Source of the DNA: Melioribacteraceae bacterium
GTDB lineage: Bacteria > Bacteroidota > Ignavibacteria > Ignavibacteriales > Melioribacteraceae
Reading direction: 5' to 3'
DNA length: 43,292 nucleotides
Assembly (NCBI GenBank): GCA_027013735.1
Contig: JALWGH010000117.1
Location: 1-43,292 of the forward strand
A program made the translations under genes and the position numbers. The notes beneath the pieces are model-generated. The model was not told where the DNA came from and did not search any database. It saw nothing but the letters and a program-made list of their open reading frames with translations. Positions 1 through 8,049 of this stretch are shown in pieces. The stretch's first letter is position 1; every line of letters begins with the position of its first letter.

Positions 1-1018
1 GAAAAATTCTTGGAGCGAAAAGCCGTGGGCGCCGAATGTTCCTTGGAGGAATTATCTTTCCGAAAAGAATAAGAAAATTGCAGCTGCAAATAAGAAGCGA
101 ATTCACAAGGCGGTTGCGGAATCCTTTGAAAGCGTTGATGTTAACGATTACGCTTACATCGATGGCAAGGTGGCGAAAAAATCAATTGCGGATTTGAAGA
201 AGCTGAAAAAAACCGGCAAGCCTTTCTTTTTGGCGGTTGGTTTTAGAAAGCCACATTTGCCCTACAATCATCCTAAAAAATATTGGGATATGTACGAAGG
301 GAAAAATATTCCGCCGGCGGACAACCCTTACCCGCCTAAAGACGCTCCGGCGGTTTCGATTCACAATTCCTTTGAACTTAGGGTTTACACGGATATTCTG
401 GACACGGGGAAAATTCCCGACTCCAAAGCCAAACAGTTAAAACGAGCTTATTACGCTTGCGTTACTTACGTGGACAAGCTGATCGGAGAGGTAATCGATT
501 CGCTAAAAAGTCTCGGGCTTTACGACAACACAATTATTGTTCTAATCGGAGACCACGGCTACCAGTTGGGCGAGCATACGATGTGGACAAAACACAGCAA
601 CTACGAGCTTTCGCTGAGGGCGCCAATGTTGTTCCGCGTGCCGGGAATGAAGAAAAATGCAGTGGTTAAAAGTTTGGCGGAATTTGTGGATATTTACCCC
701 ACGCTTTGCGAGTTGACCGGACTCAAGATTCCCAAGACCGTTGAGGGCAAAAGTTTTGCTCCGCTTTTAACCGGAGAGAAAAACAAAATTACCGAGGCGG
801 TCTTTAGTCGGTTTAAAGATGGCGAGTCCGTTAGAACAGAGCGTTACCTTTACACAGAATACCGGGACAAGAACGAAAAACTTTACGCAAAAATGCTTTA
901 CGACCACCAAAAAGATCCGGAAGAAAATGTTAATGTGGTTAACCGTCCCGAGTACAAAAAAGTTGTTTCCAAATTGGCGAAATTGTTAGAAGAACAGAGA
1001 AAGAGATTTTATCGTTAA
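1..1018 (+). CDS. Sulfatase, iduronate-2-sulfatase-like (5' partial)
   Basis: The reading frame is open from the left edge (codons begin at base 2) and gives 338 residues up to the TAA. A GTG at 170 could be taken as a start, but the frame continues upstream with sulfatase-like sequence, so this is the C-terminal two thirds of a truncated gene. Visible family marks are the 'FFLAVGFRKPHLPY' block, 'GDHGYQLGEH' (metal and substrate site of S1 sulfatases), 'WTKHSNYE' and 'EFVDIYPTLCELTGL'. These match the iduronate-2-sulfatase-like group and closely resemble the sulfatases at 4,659 and 8,050. The C-x-P-x-R active-site motif lies outside the window. It would hydrolyse a sulfate ester on a polysaccharide, probably in the periplasm or outside the cell. 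It is the first visible gene of the sulfatase/glycosidase run. The family call is firm; the substrate is unknown. Confidence 0.9.
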   Translation, partial: KNSWSEKPWAPNVPWRNYLSEKNKKIAAANKKRIHKAVAESFESVDVNDYAYIDGKVAKKSIADLKKLKKTGKPFFLAVGFRKPHLPYNHPKKYWDMYEGKNIPPADNPYPPKDAPAVSIHNSFELRVYTDILDTGKIPDSKAKQLKRAYYACVTYVDKLIGEVIDSLKSLGLYDNTIIVLIGDHGYQLGEHTMWTKHSNYELSLRAPMLFRVPGMKKNAVVKSLAEFVDIYPTLCELTGLKIPKTVEGKSFAPLLTGEKNKITEAVFSRFKDGESVRTERYLYTEYRDKNEKLYAKMLYDHQKDPEENVNVVNRPEYKKVVSKLAKLLEEQRKRFYR

Positions 1019-1072
1019 GTTGTACCCGGGAATTAATGTAAAATGAAGTACTTAAAAATGTTTGAGGCACAG

Positions 1073-3136
1073 ATGAAATTAAAAACGATTTTCTTGGTTT
1101 TCTTTGCTCTTAGCTTTTTGGCATTCGGGCAAAATAATATTTTGCTAAACCCCGATTTTGAAAACGGGAGCGAAAATTGGAATGCTAAAAATTGCGACAT
1201 CACTGTTGTGGACACTATTTCACAATCAGGTTTGAAATCGTTGTTGATTTCGAACAGGAAGAAAACCTTCAGCGGTGCTTACCAAGTTATTACCGACAGC
1301 TTAAAATACAACGGTTACGGTAAGTACGTTGTCCAAGGATATTTCAGAACGGAAAGCGGCGAGGACACCGCTAAAATTAAAATCCGTTTGACTATTGACG
1401 GAGAAAAGAAAAACATTGTTGCCAAGGCTTACGTAAACGACAAAGATTGGAGCGAGATTAAAGACACTCTTACCCTTGATTGGCAGGGAGGCGATTTAAC
1501 CGAAGGCTCGATTTTCTTACAAACTCAAAATAATCTTTCGCTTAATTATTTTGCCGACAATCTTTCGCTTGTCCCTTACGACGTAAGCGGCGGAATAAAA
1601 GACTCAACCGGCGGTGGCGGGGACACGCTCGACGCTCCCATTGCACCTCGGGATTATGCGCAAGCATTAGGAAAAGGTTTTGACGTAAACTGGACAAAAA
1701 CCGCTTCGCAGGCTTCCTATTACAGCGTGGAGCTTTTGAAGCAAATTAAAGCAAAGGGTTTCAGGCATATCCGGCTCAGAACAAATTCTGAATCTCCCAC
1801 TGATTTTATTACTCTTTCCGCTCCGATTGTGAAAGACTGTCTGGATAACGGGATGTTCCCGATTCTTGCCTTTGGCGGGCAGATGCTGGAGGAGAAGCCG
1901 GACTCTACTAACATTGCTAATTTCGTAAAATGGTGGCAGACGGTAGCGGAATATTACAAAAATTACAGTCACAGAGTAACGTTCGATTTGCTTATTGAAA
2001 TTTCCGGCGAGCTTAAAGAAGAGCCGGAAACGTTAAACGAGATTTACGAGAAAACCGTCTCGGCAATCAGGGAAAGCAATCCTACTCGAATAATTATTCT
2101 TAGTCCGCGCGATTTGTCCAATCCTTTCAATTTGCACGAGCTTAAAATTCCGAGTAAAGCAAATGGTTATTTGATGTGGGAATGGCATTTTTACGCTGCG
2201 GGTCCGAGCAAAACGAACCAGAAAAAGCTGTGGACAACAGGCACGCCGGCGGAAAGAAAATTAATTACGGACAAAATAGATTCAGCCCTTGCGTGGGAAA
2301 AACGAACGGGTTTTCCTTCGTGGGTTGGCGCTTGGATGCCCGGGAATTACAACGGTGCAAATGAGTACACCGTACCGGAACAAACCGTATTTGCTTCTTT
2401 CTTAGCGCGGGAGCTCGACAAAGCAAATGTTCCTTGGGCTTTGAACGCAATTCAGCATTTCAATAATTATTTGGATGGTTCTCTTGAATGGAATCAGGAA
2501 CGCCGTCCGGTTTTAGACGCCGTTTTGAAACCGACGGAAGTTGCTTTTTACGGAGATTCAAATTACGGCGGAACGTCGGTGAGGTTAAAGCCCGGGGAAT
2601 ACGACAAGGGAGTGCTAGACACTCTTGGTTTGATTGGGAATGTTAAGTCGGTAATGGTGCCGGCGGATTTCAAAGTGCATTTTTACGAAGGCGAGAATTT
2701 TGACGGTAACGAGAAAGTTGTTAGTATGACTAACCCGGACGTATTTAGTCAGCCTTTTAATTTCCAATCCGTTAAAATTGAATTTGATTCTACTTTCACC
2801 GATGTTAAAGAAAACGGATTGGTGAAAAATATTCCGAGCAAGTTTGAACTGTTTCAAAATTATCCTAATCCGTTTTCCGCCAATGGCGGGCCGAGCGGAG
2901 CGATAACAACGATAAGGTATTTGGTCCCTGTTGTAGGGACAGCTCATGAGCTGTCCCTACGTCTGACCATTTACGACATTTTAGGTCGTAAGGTTGCAAC
3001 GCTTGTTAACGAAAAACAAACGCCGGGGAATTATTCCGTGCAATTTAACGCAAGCAATTTACCCAGCGGAATTTATTTCTACAGATTGCAAGCTGACGGA
3101 TTTTCCAAAACGATGAAAATGATTTTACTTAAATAA
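1073..3136 (+). CDS. Secreted GH5-like protein with CBM, beta/gamma-crystallin domain and T9SS tail
   Basis: The ATG at 1,073 is preferred over 1,043 because GAGG lies 5 bases upstream and the protein then begins directly with a signal peptide (MKLKTIFLVFFALSFLAFGQ). The 687 residues read: signal peptide; a CBM4/9-like jelly-roll module (about 20-168, 'LNPDFENGSENWN'); a GH5-like TIM barrel (about 190-480, with 'MWEWHFYAAGP'); a beta/gamma-crystallin Greek-key domain (about 488-570, 'VAFYGDSNYGG', 'FYEGENFDG'); and a T9SS C-terminal sorting domain (about 590-687). Where typical GH5 enzymes have the nucleophile (GEF), this protein reads 'VGAWMPG'. The usual NEP acid/base motif is replaced by 'LIEISGEL'. 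It may be a divergent enzyme or a glycan-binding protein. A palindromic repeat lies in frame in the sorting domain at 2,933-2,960. Confidence 0.8.
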   Translation: MKLKTIFLVFFALSFLAFGQNNILLNPDFENGSENWNAKNCDITVVDTISQSGLKSLLISNRKKTFSGAYQVITDSLKYNGYGKYVVQGYFRTESGEDTAKIKIRLTIDGEKKNIVAKAYVNDKDWSEIKDTLTLDWQGGDLTEGSIFLQTQNNLSLNYFADNLSLVPYDVSGGIKDSTGGGGDTLDAPIAPRDYAQALGKGFDVNWTKTASQASYYSVELLKQIKAKGFRHIRLRTNSESPTDFITLSAPIVKDCLDNGMFPILAFGGQMLEEKPDSTNIANFVKWWQTVAEYYKNYSHRVTFDLLIEISGELKEEPETLNEIYEKTVSAIRESNPTRIIILSPRDLSNPFNLHELKIPSKANGYLMWEWHFYAAGPSKTNQKKLWTTGTPAERKLITDKIDSALAWEKRTGFPSWVGAWMPGNYNGANEYTVPEQTVFASFLARELDKANVPWALNAIQHFNNYLDGSLEWNQERRPVLDAVLKPTEVAFYGDSNYGGTSVRLKPGEYDKGVLDTLGLIGNVKSVMVPADFKVHFYEGENFDGNEKVVSMTNPDVFSQPFNFQSVKIEFDSTFTDVKENGLVKNIPSKFELFQNYPNPFSANGGPSGAITTIRYLVPVVGTAHELSLRLTIYDILGRKVATLVNEKQTPGNYSVQFNASNLPSGIYFYRLQADGFSKTMKMILLK
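2933..2960. repeat. In-frame palindromic element, copy 1
   Basis: This is a perfect 28-bp palindrome: arm GTAGGGACAGCTCA followed directly by its reverse complement. It lies in the sorting-domain coding region of the GH5-like gene and is read in frame as VGTAHELSLR. Copies occur at the matching place and in the same frame at 7,835 and 40,294. Confidence 0.9.
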
Positions 3137-3174
3137 GTTCAAAATTTGAATTGTTCAATTTTTGGAGAAAAATA

Positions 3175-4620
3175 ATGAGCAGATTAAAAAATATTTTCGG
3201 AGTCTCTTTAATTGTTTTTCTGATTTTCGCCTTTGCTTCTTTCGGGCAAAAGAAAATGAATGTTGTTTTCATTTTAATTGATGACTTGGGCTGGAAAGAC
3301 CTTTCGTGTCAAGGTTCTCAGGTTTACGAAACGCCCAACATCGACAAGTTAGCCGAAACCGGAATGAGATTCGAGCAGGCATACACGGCGCATCCCCGTT
3401 GTGCTCCGGCAAGGTACGCATTTATTACAGGCAGGTATCCGGCAAGGGTTCATTTGCCGGGAGATTGGAAATGGGACGGCACGGAATACACAATGGCGCA
3501 AGCATTCCACGACGCCGGTTACAAAACTTTCTTTGCAGGTAAATGGCACATTGCCAAAGGGGATGTTTTCCCTCAGGATGTCGGTTTTGACATTAACATT
3601 GCAGGCGGATATGCAGGCGCTCCGGGAACGTATTTTTATCCTTACCACAAAGGAAAAAAGTTAAAAAAGAAAGACATTCACGGCTTGGAGAACGGCAAGA
3701 AGGGAGAATATTTGCCAGACAGGCTAACCGACGAAACGATTAAATTTATTAAAGCTAACAAAGACAAGCATTTCTTGGTTTACCTCTCTCACTATTCCGT
3801 TCACACGCCGTTCGAGGCGAAAGAAAAGTACATTAAGTATTACAAAGAAAAAATCAAACACATTAAATTTAAGGGACCTGAATTTATTCCCGAAGGAACC
3901 GGTTACACAAAGTGCTGGCAGAACAATCCGATTTATGCGGCAATGATTCAAAGTGTGGACGAGAGCGTCGGCAGAATAATGAAAACGCTCGACGAGCTAC
4001 ACCTTTCGGACAAAACCATTGTTGTTTTTACTTCCGACCACGGGGGACTTTCCAATAAGGGCTACAACTACAGACCTCTTGCAACTTCCAATTTGCCTTT
4101 GAGAGCAGGCAAGGGACACAGTTACGAAGGCGGGCTTAGAATCCCCTTTATTATTAAGTGGCCCGGCGTAACTGTTCCGGGAAGCAAAACCAATTACCCG
4201 ATTATCGGAATGGACATTTACCCGACTTTAGTTGAAGCCGCGGGAATTAAATGGAAAAAACATCCTAAGATTGACGGAGTTAGTTTTGTGCCGGCTATTA
4301 AGGGCGAAGTAAAGGAGAACAAGTCAAGATATTTCTTCTGGCACTCGCCGCTTGCAAGACCTTACAGCACAGGCGACATTAACGTTTCCACAGTAAGGCA
4401 CGGGGATTACAAACTGCTCGATTTCTACGACGCACGCCGGAAAGAGCTTTACAACATTGCGAAAGATTTGGGCGAGCACAATGATTTGTTCAACCAAAAA
4501 CCGCAAATAGCTTCACAGCTTTACAAAGCCCTTGTTCGTTGGCGTAAGGACGTGCACGCTTATTTTGACAAATCCAAAATAAGAGAAAAGTGGAAACAGA
4601 AAAAACACAATAAAGAATAA
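3175..4620 (+). CDS. Secreted arylsulfatase-type S1 sulfatase
   Basis: The start is taken as the ATG at 3,175, preceded by TTTGGAGAAAAATA. A TTG at 3,151 is in frame but has no ribosome site. The 481-residue protein has a signal peptide (MSRLKNIFGVSLIVFLIFAF...), then 'NVVFILIDDLGWKDLSCQG' with the metal-binding Asp pair. The formylglycine motif is C-A-P-A-R with Cys76, followed by 'ITGRYPAR'. 'FAGKWHIAKG' and 'FTSDHGG' complete the S1 sulfatase signature. The Cys must be oxidised to formylglycine for activity, and no maturase gene is visible here. The gene follows the GH5-like gene by 38 bases and precedes another sulfatase by 38 bases, so co-transcription is likely. The exact sulfate position attacked cannot be read from sequence. 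Confidence 0.93.
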   Translation: MSRLKNIFGVSLIVFLIFAFASFGQKKMNVVFILIDDLGWKDLSCQGSQVYETPNIDKLAETGMRFEQAYTAHPRCAPARYAFITGRYPARVHLPGDWKWDGTEYTMAQAFHDAGYKTFFAGKWHIAKGDVFPQDVGFDINIAGGYAGAPGTYFYPYHKGKKLKKKDIHGLENGKKGEYLPDRLTDETIKFIKANKDKHFLVYLSHYSVHTPFEAKEKYIKYYKEKIKHIKFKGPEFIPEGTGYTKCWQNNPIYAAMIQSVDESVGRIMKTLDELHLSDKTIVVFTSDHGGLSNKGYNYRPLATSNLPLRAGKGHSYEGGLRIPFIIKWPGVTVPGSKTNYPIIGMDIYPTLVEAAGIKWKKHPKIDGVSFVPAIKGEVKENKSRYFFWHSPLARPYSTGDINVSTVRHGDYKLLDFYDARRKELYNIAKDLGEHNDLFNQKPQIASQLYKALVRWRKDVHAYFDKSKIREKWKQKKHNKE

Positions 4621-4658
4621 GAATTAAATTTTTAATTAAAGAAGGAAGCGGACAAATT

Positions 4659-6122
4659 ATGAACCTACTAAAAAAATCTTTGTTTTTAATTGCTCTGGCA
4701 AGCCTTATTTTAATGGGCTGCAAGCCAAAAGCTGAAGAGACGCAGCAAAAAAAGATGAACGTTCTCTTCATCGCTGTGGACGATCTTAAACCTCTCTTAG
4801 GTTGTTACGGGGACACAATTGTAGTTTCACCGAACATTGACAAACTTGGGGAAGAAGGCACGGTTTTCTTGAATAACCACACTCAGCAGGCTGTTTGCGC
4901 TCCTTCCAGAGCAAGTTTGCTGACAGGCTGGCGCCCGGACAGAACGGAGGTGTGGAATTTACACACTTTGATTCGCGATAAAAATCCGAACGTTGTAACT
5001 CTGCCGCAATATTTCAAACAAAACGGTTACCAAACCGCCGCAAGAGGAAAGGTTTTCGATTTGCGTTCCGTTGATAAGTTCCACGATAAACGCTCGTGGA
5101 CTTACCCGTACGAGTATCCCACGAAAAGCCGTTGGATTGGGACGAAGGAAAGATTGTTCGCGCAATGCGTGGATTTACCGGACTCCGATTTCATCGACGG
5201 AAACATTGAAGAACAAAGCGTTAAACTCTTGGAGAAGATGGCAAAAAGCAAAAAGCCGTTTTTCTTAGCCGTGGGCTTTAAGAAACCGCATCTGCCTTTT
5301 GTAGCTCCCAAGAAATGTTGGGATTTGTACGACAGGAGCAAATTGCCGTTGGCAAAGTTCAGGAAGCACGCAAAGAACGCGCCGGAATTTGCTTTCCAGC
5401 CCGGTTGGGAACTGCGCCACGGTTACGACCACGTGCCTCAAAAAGGTCCGTTGCCGATACCAATGCAAAAAGAGTTAATTCACGGCTACTACGCTTGCGT
5501 TTCTCACGTGGATGAGCAAATTGGGAAATTGCTGAAAAAACTTGACGAATTGGGCTTAAAAGACAATACGATTATTGTCCTTTGGGGTGATCACGGATGG
5601 CATTTGGGCGACCATCTTATGTGGTGCAAACACACTAATTTTGAACAGGCTACTCGTTCACCCTTGATTATTGTTGACCCGAGAATAAAAGGGGGAAAGA
5701 AAGCAAGCTCACCGACGGAATTCGTGGACGTTTTTCCAACTTTGTGCGAGCTTACGGGGCTTAAAGTCCCAAGCGGTTTGGACGGTAAAAGTTTGGTCCC
5801 GATTCTTAAAAATCCGAAGGTAAAAATAAAAGATTACGCCGTTAGTCAATTCCACAGGATTGCTTACGGCAAGCGGGTGGAAGGTTACACACTCAGGACT
5901 GACCATTACAGATACACCGTTTGGGTGCCTCTTAAAGTTCGTAAAGGAGCTAAGTTCAAAGAATCCGAAATTGTGGCAGCGGAACTTTACGATTACGTAA
6001 AAGACCCGTTGGAAACAGTTAATCATTTTAACGAACCGGCGTACAAAAAAATTCAGGCAAGACTGCAACAATATATGCGGGAGTATTTCAAAAATCGGAA
6101 AATAAATAAGAAAGAAAAATGA
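4659..6122 (+). CDS. Lipoprotein sulfatase, iduronate-2-sulfatase-like
   Basis: The 487-residue product begins with a lipoprotein signal (lipobox LMGC, Cys21), so it is probably anchored in a membrane, unlike its soluble neighbours. The S1 sulfatase core follows: 'NVLFIAVDDLKPLLGCYGD', C-A-P-S-R with Cys80 as formylglycine precursor, 'LLTGWRPDRT', 'FFLAVGFKKPHLPF', 'WGDHGWHLGDH', 'WCKHTNFEQATR' and 'EFVDVFPTLCELTGL'. It resembles iduronate-2-sulfatases and is closely similar to the first gene and to the gene at 8,050, suggesting local duplication. A GAAGGAAG ribosome site precedes the ATG. Its stop codon overlaps the next start by 4 bases (ATGA), which points to translational coupling with the GH10 gene. 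Confidence 0.93.
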   Translation: MNLLKKSLFLIALASLILMGCKPKAEETQQKKMNVLFIAVDDLKPLLGCYGDTIVVSPNIDKLGEEGTVFLNNHTQQAVCAPSRASLLTGWRPDRTEVWNLHTLIRDKNPNVVTLPQYFKQNGYQTAARGKVFDLRSVDKFHDKRSWTYPYEYPTKSRWIGTKERLFAQCVDLPDSDFIDGNIEEQSVKLLEKMAKSKKPFFLAVGFKKPHLPFVAPKKCWDLYDRSKLPLAKFRKHAKNAPEFAFQPGWELRHGYDHVPQKGPLPIPMQKELIHGYYACVSHVDEQIGKLLKKLDELGLKDNTIIVLWGDHGWHLGDHLMWCKHTNFEQATRSPLIIVDPRIKGGKKASSPTEFVDVFPTLCELTGLKVPSGLDGKSLVPILKNPKVKIKDYAVSQFHRIAYGKRVEGYTLRTDHYRYTVWVPLKVRKGAKFKESEIVAAELYDYVKDPLETVNHFNEPAYKKIQARLQQYMREYFKNRKINKKEK

Positions 6123-8038
6123 AACGAGTATTAAAAATAATTTTTCTGACGTTTGTTTTTACGTCAGCATCTTTAGCTCAAACAAACTTAGTTACTAACC
6201 CCGGATTTGAAGACAGCGTTAACATCGGTTGGCGACTGAACGCTTGGGGCGGAGCTGCAGGAAGATTATTTAACGAAACGGGAGACAACGTAATTTCGGG
6301 AAATATTTCCGCCAAAGTAATTGTGGACACAACGGGGGACAAGGTTGAAAAAGTATCCTTAATGACGGACACTATTAAGAACGTTCCCGACGGCGAGCTT
6401 ATTTTAACAGTTCTCGCAAGAACGGAAACAAAAGAAAATTTACCTTTCAAACTTTCGCTTAAATGTGTAAGTGAGGACGGACAAAGAAAATGGTACGGTG
6501 GCGAGCAAATTCTTCTTTCCACTACGCCTCAAAAAGTTACTTTCATTGTTTCGCCCGATTCAAAATACAGGGCAAACATTTTTGTGAGGCTTTCTTGCGG
6601 CTTGGAAAAAGGGACTTACATTTTTGACGATGTCTTTTTCGGAAAGAATGAAGACGTTCATCCGCCCGTGCCGGAAGGAAGAAGGTTGAGGGAAATTGTT
6701 GCGGACAAGTACCCTGAAGGCAACGTTTACATCGGCGGAGCTTCGCAAAGCGCTTATTGGGGAACGTTTTCGGAAGAGATTCTTAACAGGGAGTTTAGTT
6801 ACATTACTCCCGCTAACGATTTCAAGCAAACGTACGTTCATCCCGAGCCGGGTGTCTTTCGCTGGGCAACTCCCGACGGCTGGGTGCAAAAGGCAAAAGC
6901 TAACGGACAAGTTATTAGAATGCATTCTCCGATTGGTCCACAATGTTCCAAATGGGCAAAGGAAGATTCAAGAACTCCCGAAGAACTCTCCCAAAATTTA
7001 ACCGAGTACGTTACAGCCCTTTGCCAGCATTACAACAACGAGTCTAATATTTTGTGGATGGATGTGGTAAACGAAACGATTGACGCTAATACCGGCGAGT
7101 GGAAAGGTCCAAAACCCGGCACGGATTCGTGGGAAAATCCTTGGACGATTATTGGTTTCGACACCACTTACTCCGAGACGTTCCAACCGCCTCTCTACAT
7201 TAAAATGGCTTTTGAACTTGCAAACAAGTACGCTCCGAACATTAAACAAATAATTAATCAGCACGGCTCGATGAACGACGCTGCTTGGGACAAGGTTAAA
7301 AAGTTAGTAACTTATTTGCGCGATAATGGTTTGAGAGTTGACGGCATTGGATTTCAAGCTCACGTGGACGCAGGTTGGGAAAAGGAAAATAACGACAGCG
7401 GAGTAAATAACCTGACGGCTCTCGGCAATTTAATTGAGTGGGCGCATTCGCATAATTTGGAATTTCACATAACTGAGAATAATGTTTACTTAAGAGGTGA
7501 AAACGTTGGCGATTGGGAAAAACAAGCCGAGACGTTTAGAGCGATTCTTTCCACGGTTTTGGCTCACAGAAGCACCGGTGTGGTAACTTGGAACACTTGG
7601 ATGATTAGAGACTCCGACGGTAAGGCAAGCGATAGGACTCCCACGCTCTTTTTTGCCGACGGAAGTCCCAAACCGGCTTATTACGCCGTTCAAGATGTTT
7701 TGGAAAATCCGGTAAGCGTGAATGAGTCTTCGGACAAAATTCCAACAAGGTTTGTCTTGGAACAAAATTACCCGAATCCTTTCTCCGCCGGTGGCGGGGC
7801 AACGACTACAATTAAATATTCAATTCCTTCCATTGTAGGGACAGCTCATGAGCTGTCCCTACAGTTAACCGTTTACGATGTGTTGGGTCGTAAAATTGCA
7901 ACGCTTGTAAACGGCTACAAAGCACCGGGGAATTACCAAATAACATTTAACGCAAAAAACTTACCGAGCGGTACTTATTTTTACCGCTTAAAAGCCGGCG
8001 ACTTTTCGGTAACGAAAAAAATGATTTTACTTAAGTAA
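6119..8038 (+). CDS. Secreted GH10 endo-xylanase-type enzyme with CBM and T9SS tail
   Basis: The 639-residue protein has a signal peptide (1-20), a CBM4/9-like module (about 21-180, 'LVTNPGFEDS', 'YIFDDVFF'), a GH10 barrel (about 190-545) and a T9SS sorting domain (about 560-639, 'NYPNPFSAGGG', 'KKMILLK'). Catalytic residues are recognisable: acid/base Glu319 in 'DVVNET' and nucleophile Glu453 in 'HITENN', with 'TPANDFKQTYVHPEPGVFRW' as the usual GH10 N-terminal block. The family hydrolyses internal beta-1,4-xylosidic bonds, so the cluster may target a xylan-containing sulfated glycan; this substrate is inferred. It starts inside the stop codon of the preceding sulfatase gene. The sorting domain carries a palindromic repeat copy at 7,835. 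Confidence 0.93.
   Translation: MKRVLKIIFLTFVFTSASLAQTNLVTNPGFEDSVNIGWRLNAWGGAAGRLFNETGDNVISGNISAKVIVDTTGDKVEKVSLMTDTIKNVPDGELILTVLARTETKENLPFKLSLKCVSEDGQRKWYGGEQILLSTTPQKVTFIVSPDSKYRANIFVRLSCGLEKGTYIFDDVFFGKNEDVHPPVPEGRRLREIVADKYPEGNVYIGGASQSAYWGTFSEEILNREFSYITPANDFKQTYVHPEPGVFRWATPDGWVQKAKANGQVIRMHSPIGPQCSKWAKEDSRTPEELSQNLTEYVTALCQHYNNESNILWMDVVNETIDANTGEWKGPKPGTDSWENPWTIIGFDTTYSETFQPPLYIKMAFELANKYAPNIKQIINQHGSMNDAAWDKVKKLVTYLRDNGLRVDGIGFQAHVDAGWEKENNDSGVNNLTALGNLIEWAHSHNLEFHITENNVYLRGENVGDWEKQAETFRAILSTVLAHRSTGVVTWNTWMIRDSDGKASDRTPTLFFADGSPKPAYYAVQDVLENPVSVNESSDKIPTRFVLEQNYPNPFSAGGGATTTIKYSIPSIVGTAHELSLQLTVYDVLGRKIATLVNGYKAPGNYQITFNAKNLPSGTYFYRLKAGDFSVTKKMILLK
7835..7862. repeat. In-frame palindromic element, copy 2
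   Basis: The 28-bp sequence is identical to copy 1 and extends to a 30-bp palindrome (7,834-7,863) because flanking T and A also pair. It sits in the sorting-domain region of the GH10 gene and reads VGTAHELSLQ, the same frame as the other copies. Confidence 0.9.
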
Positions 8039-8049
8039 TGGGATAAGAA

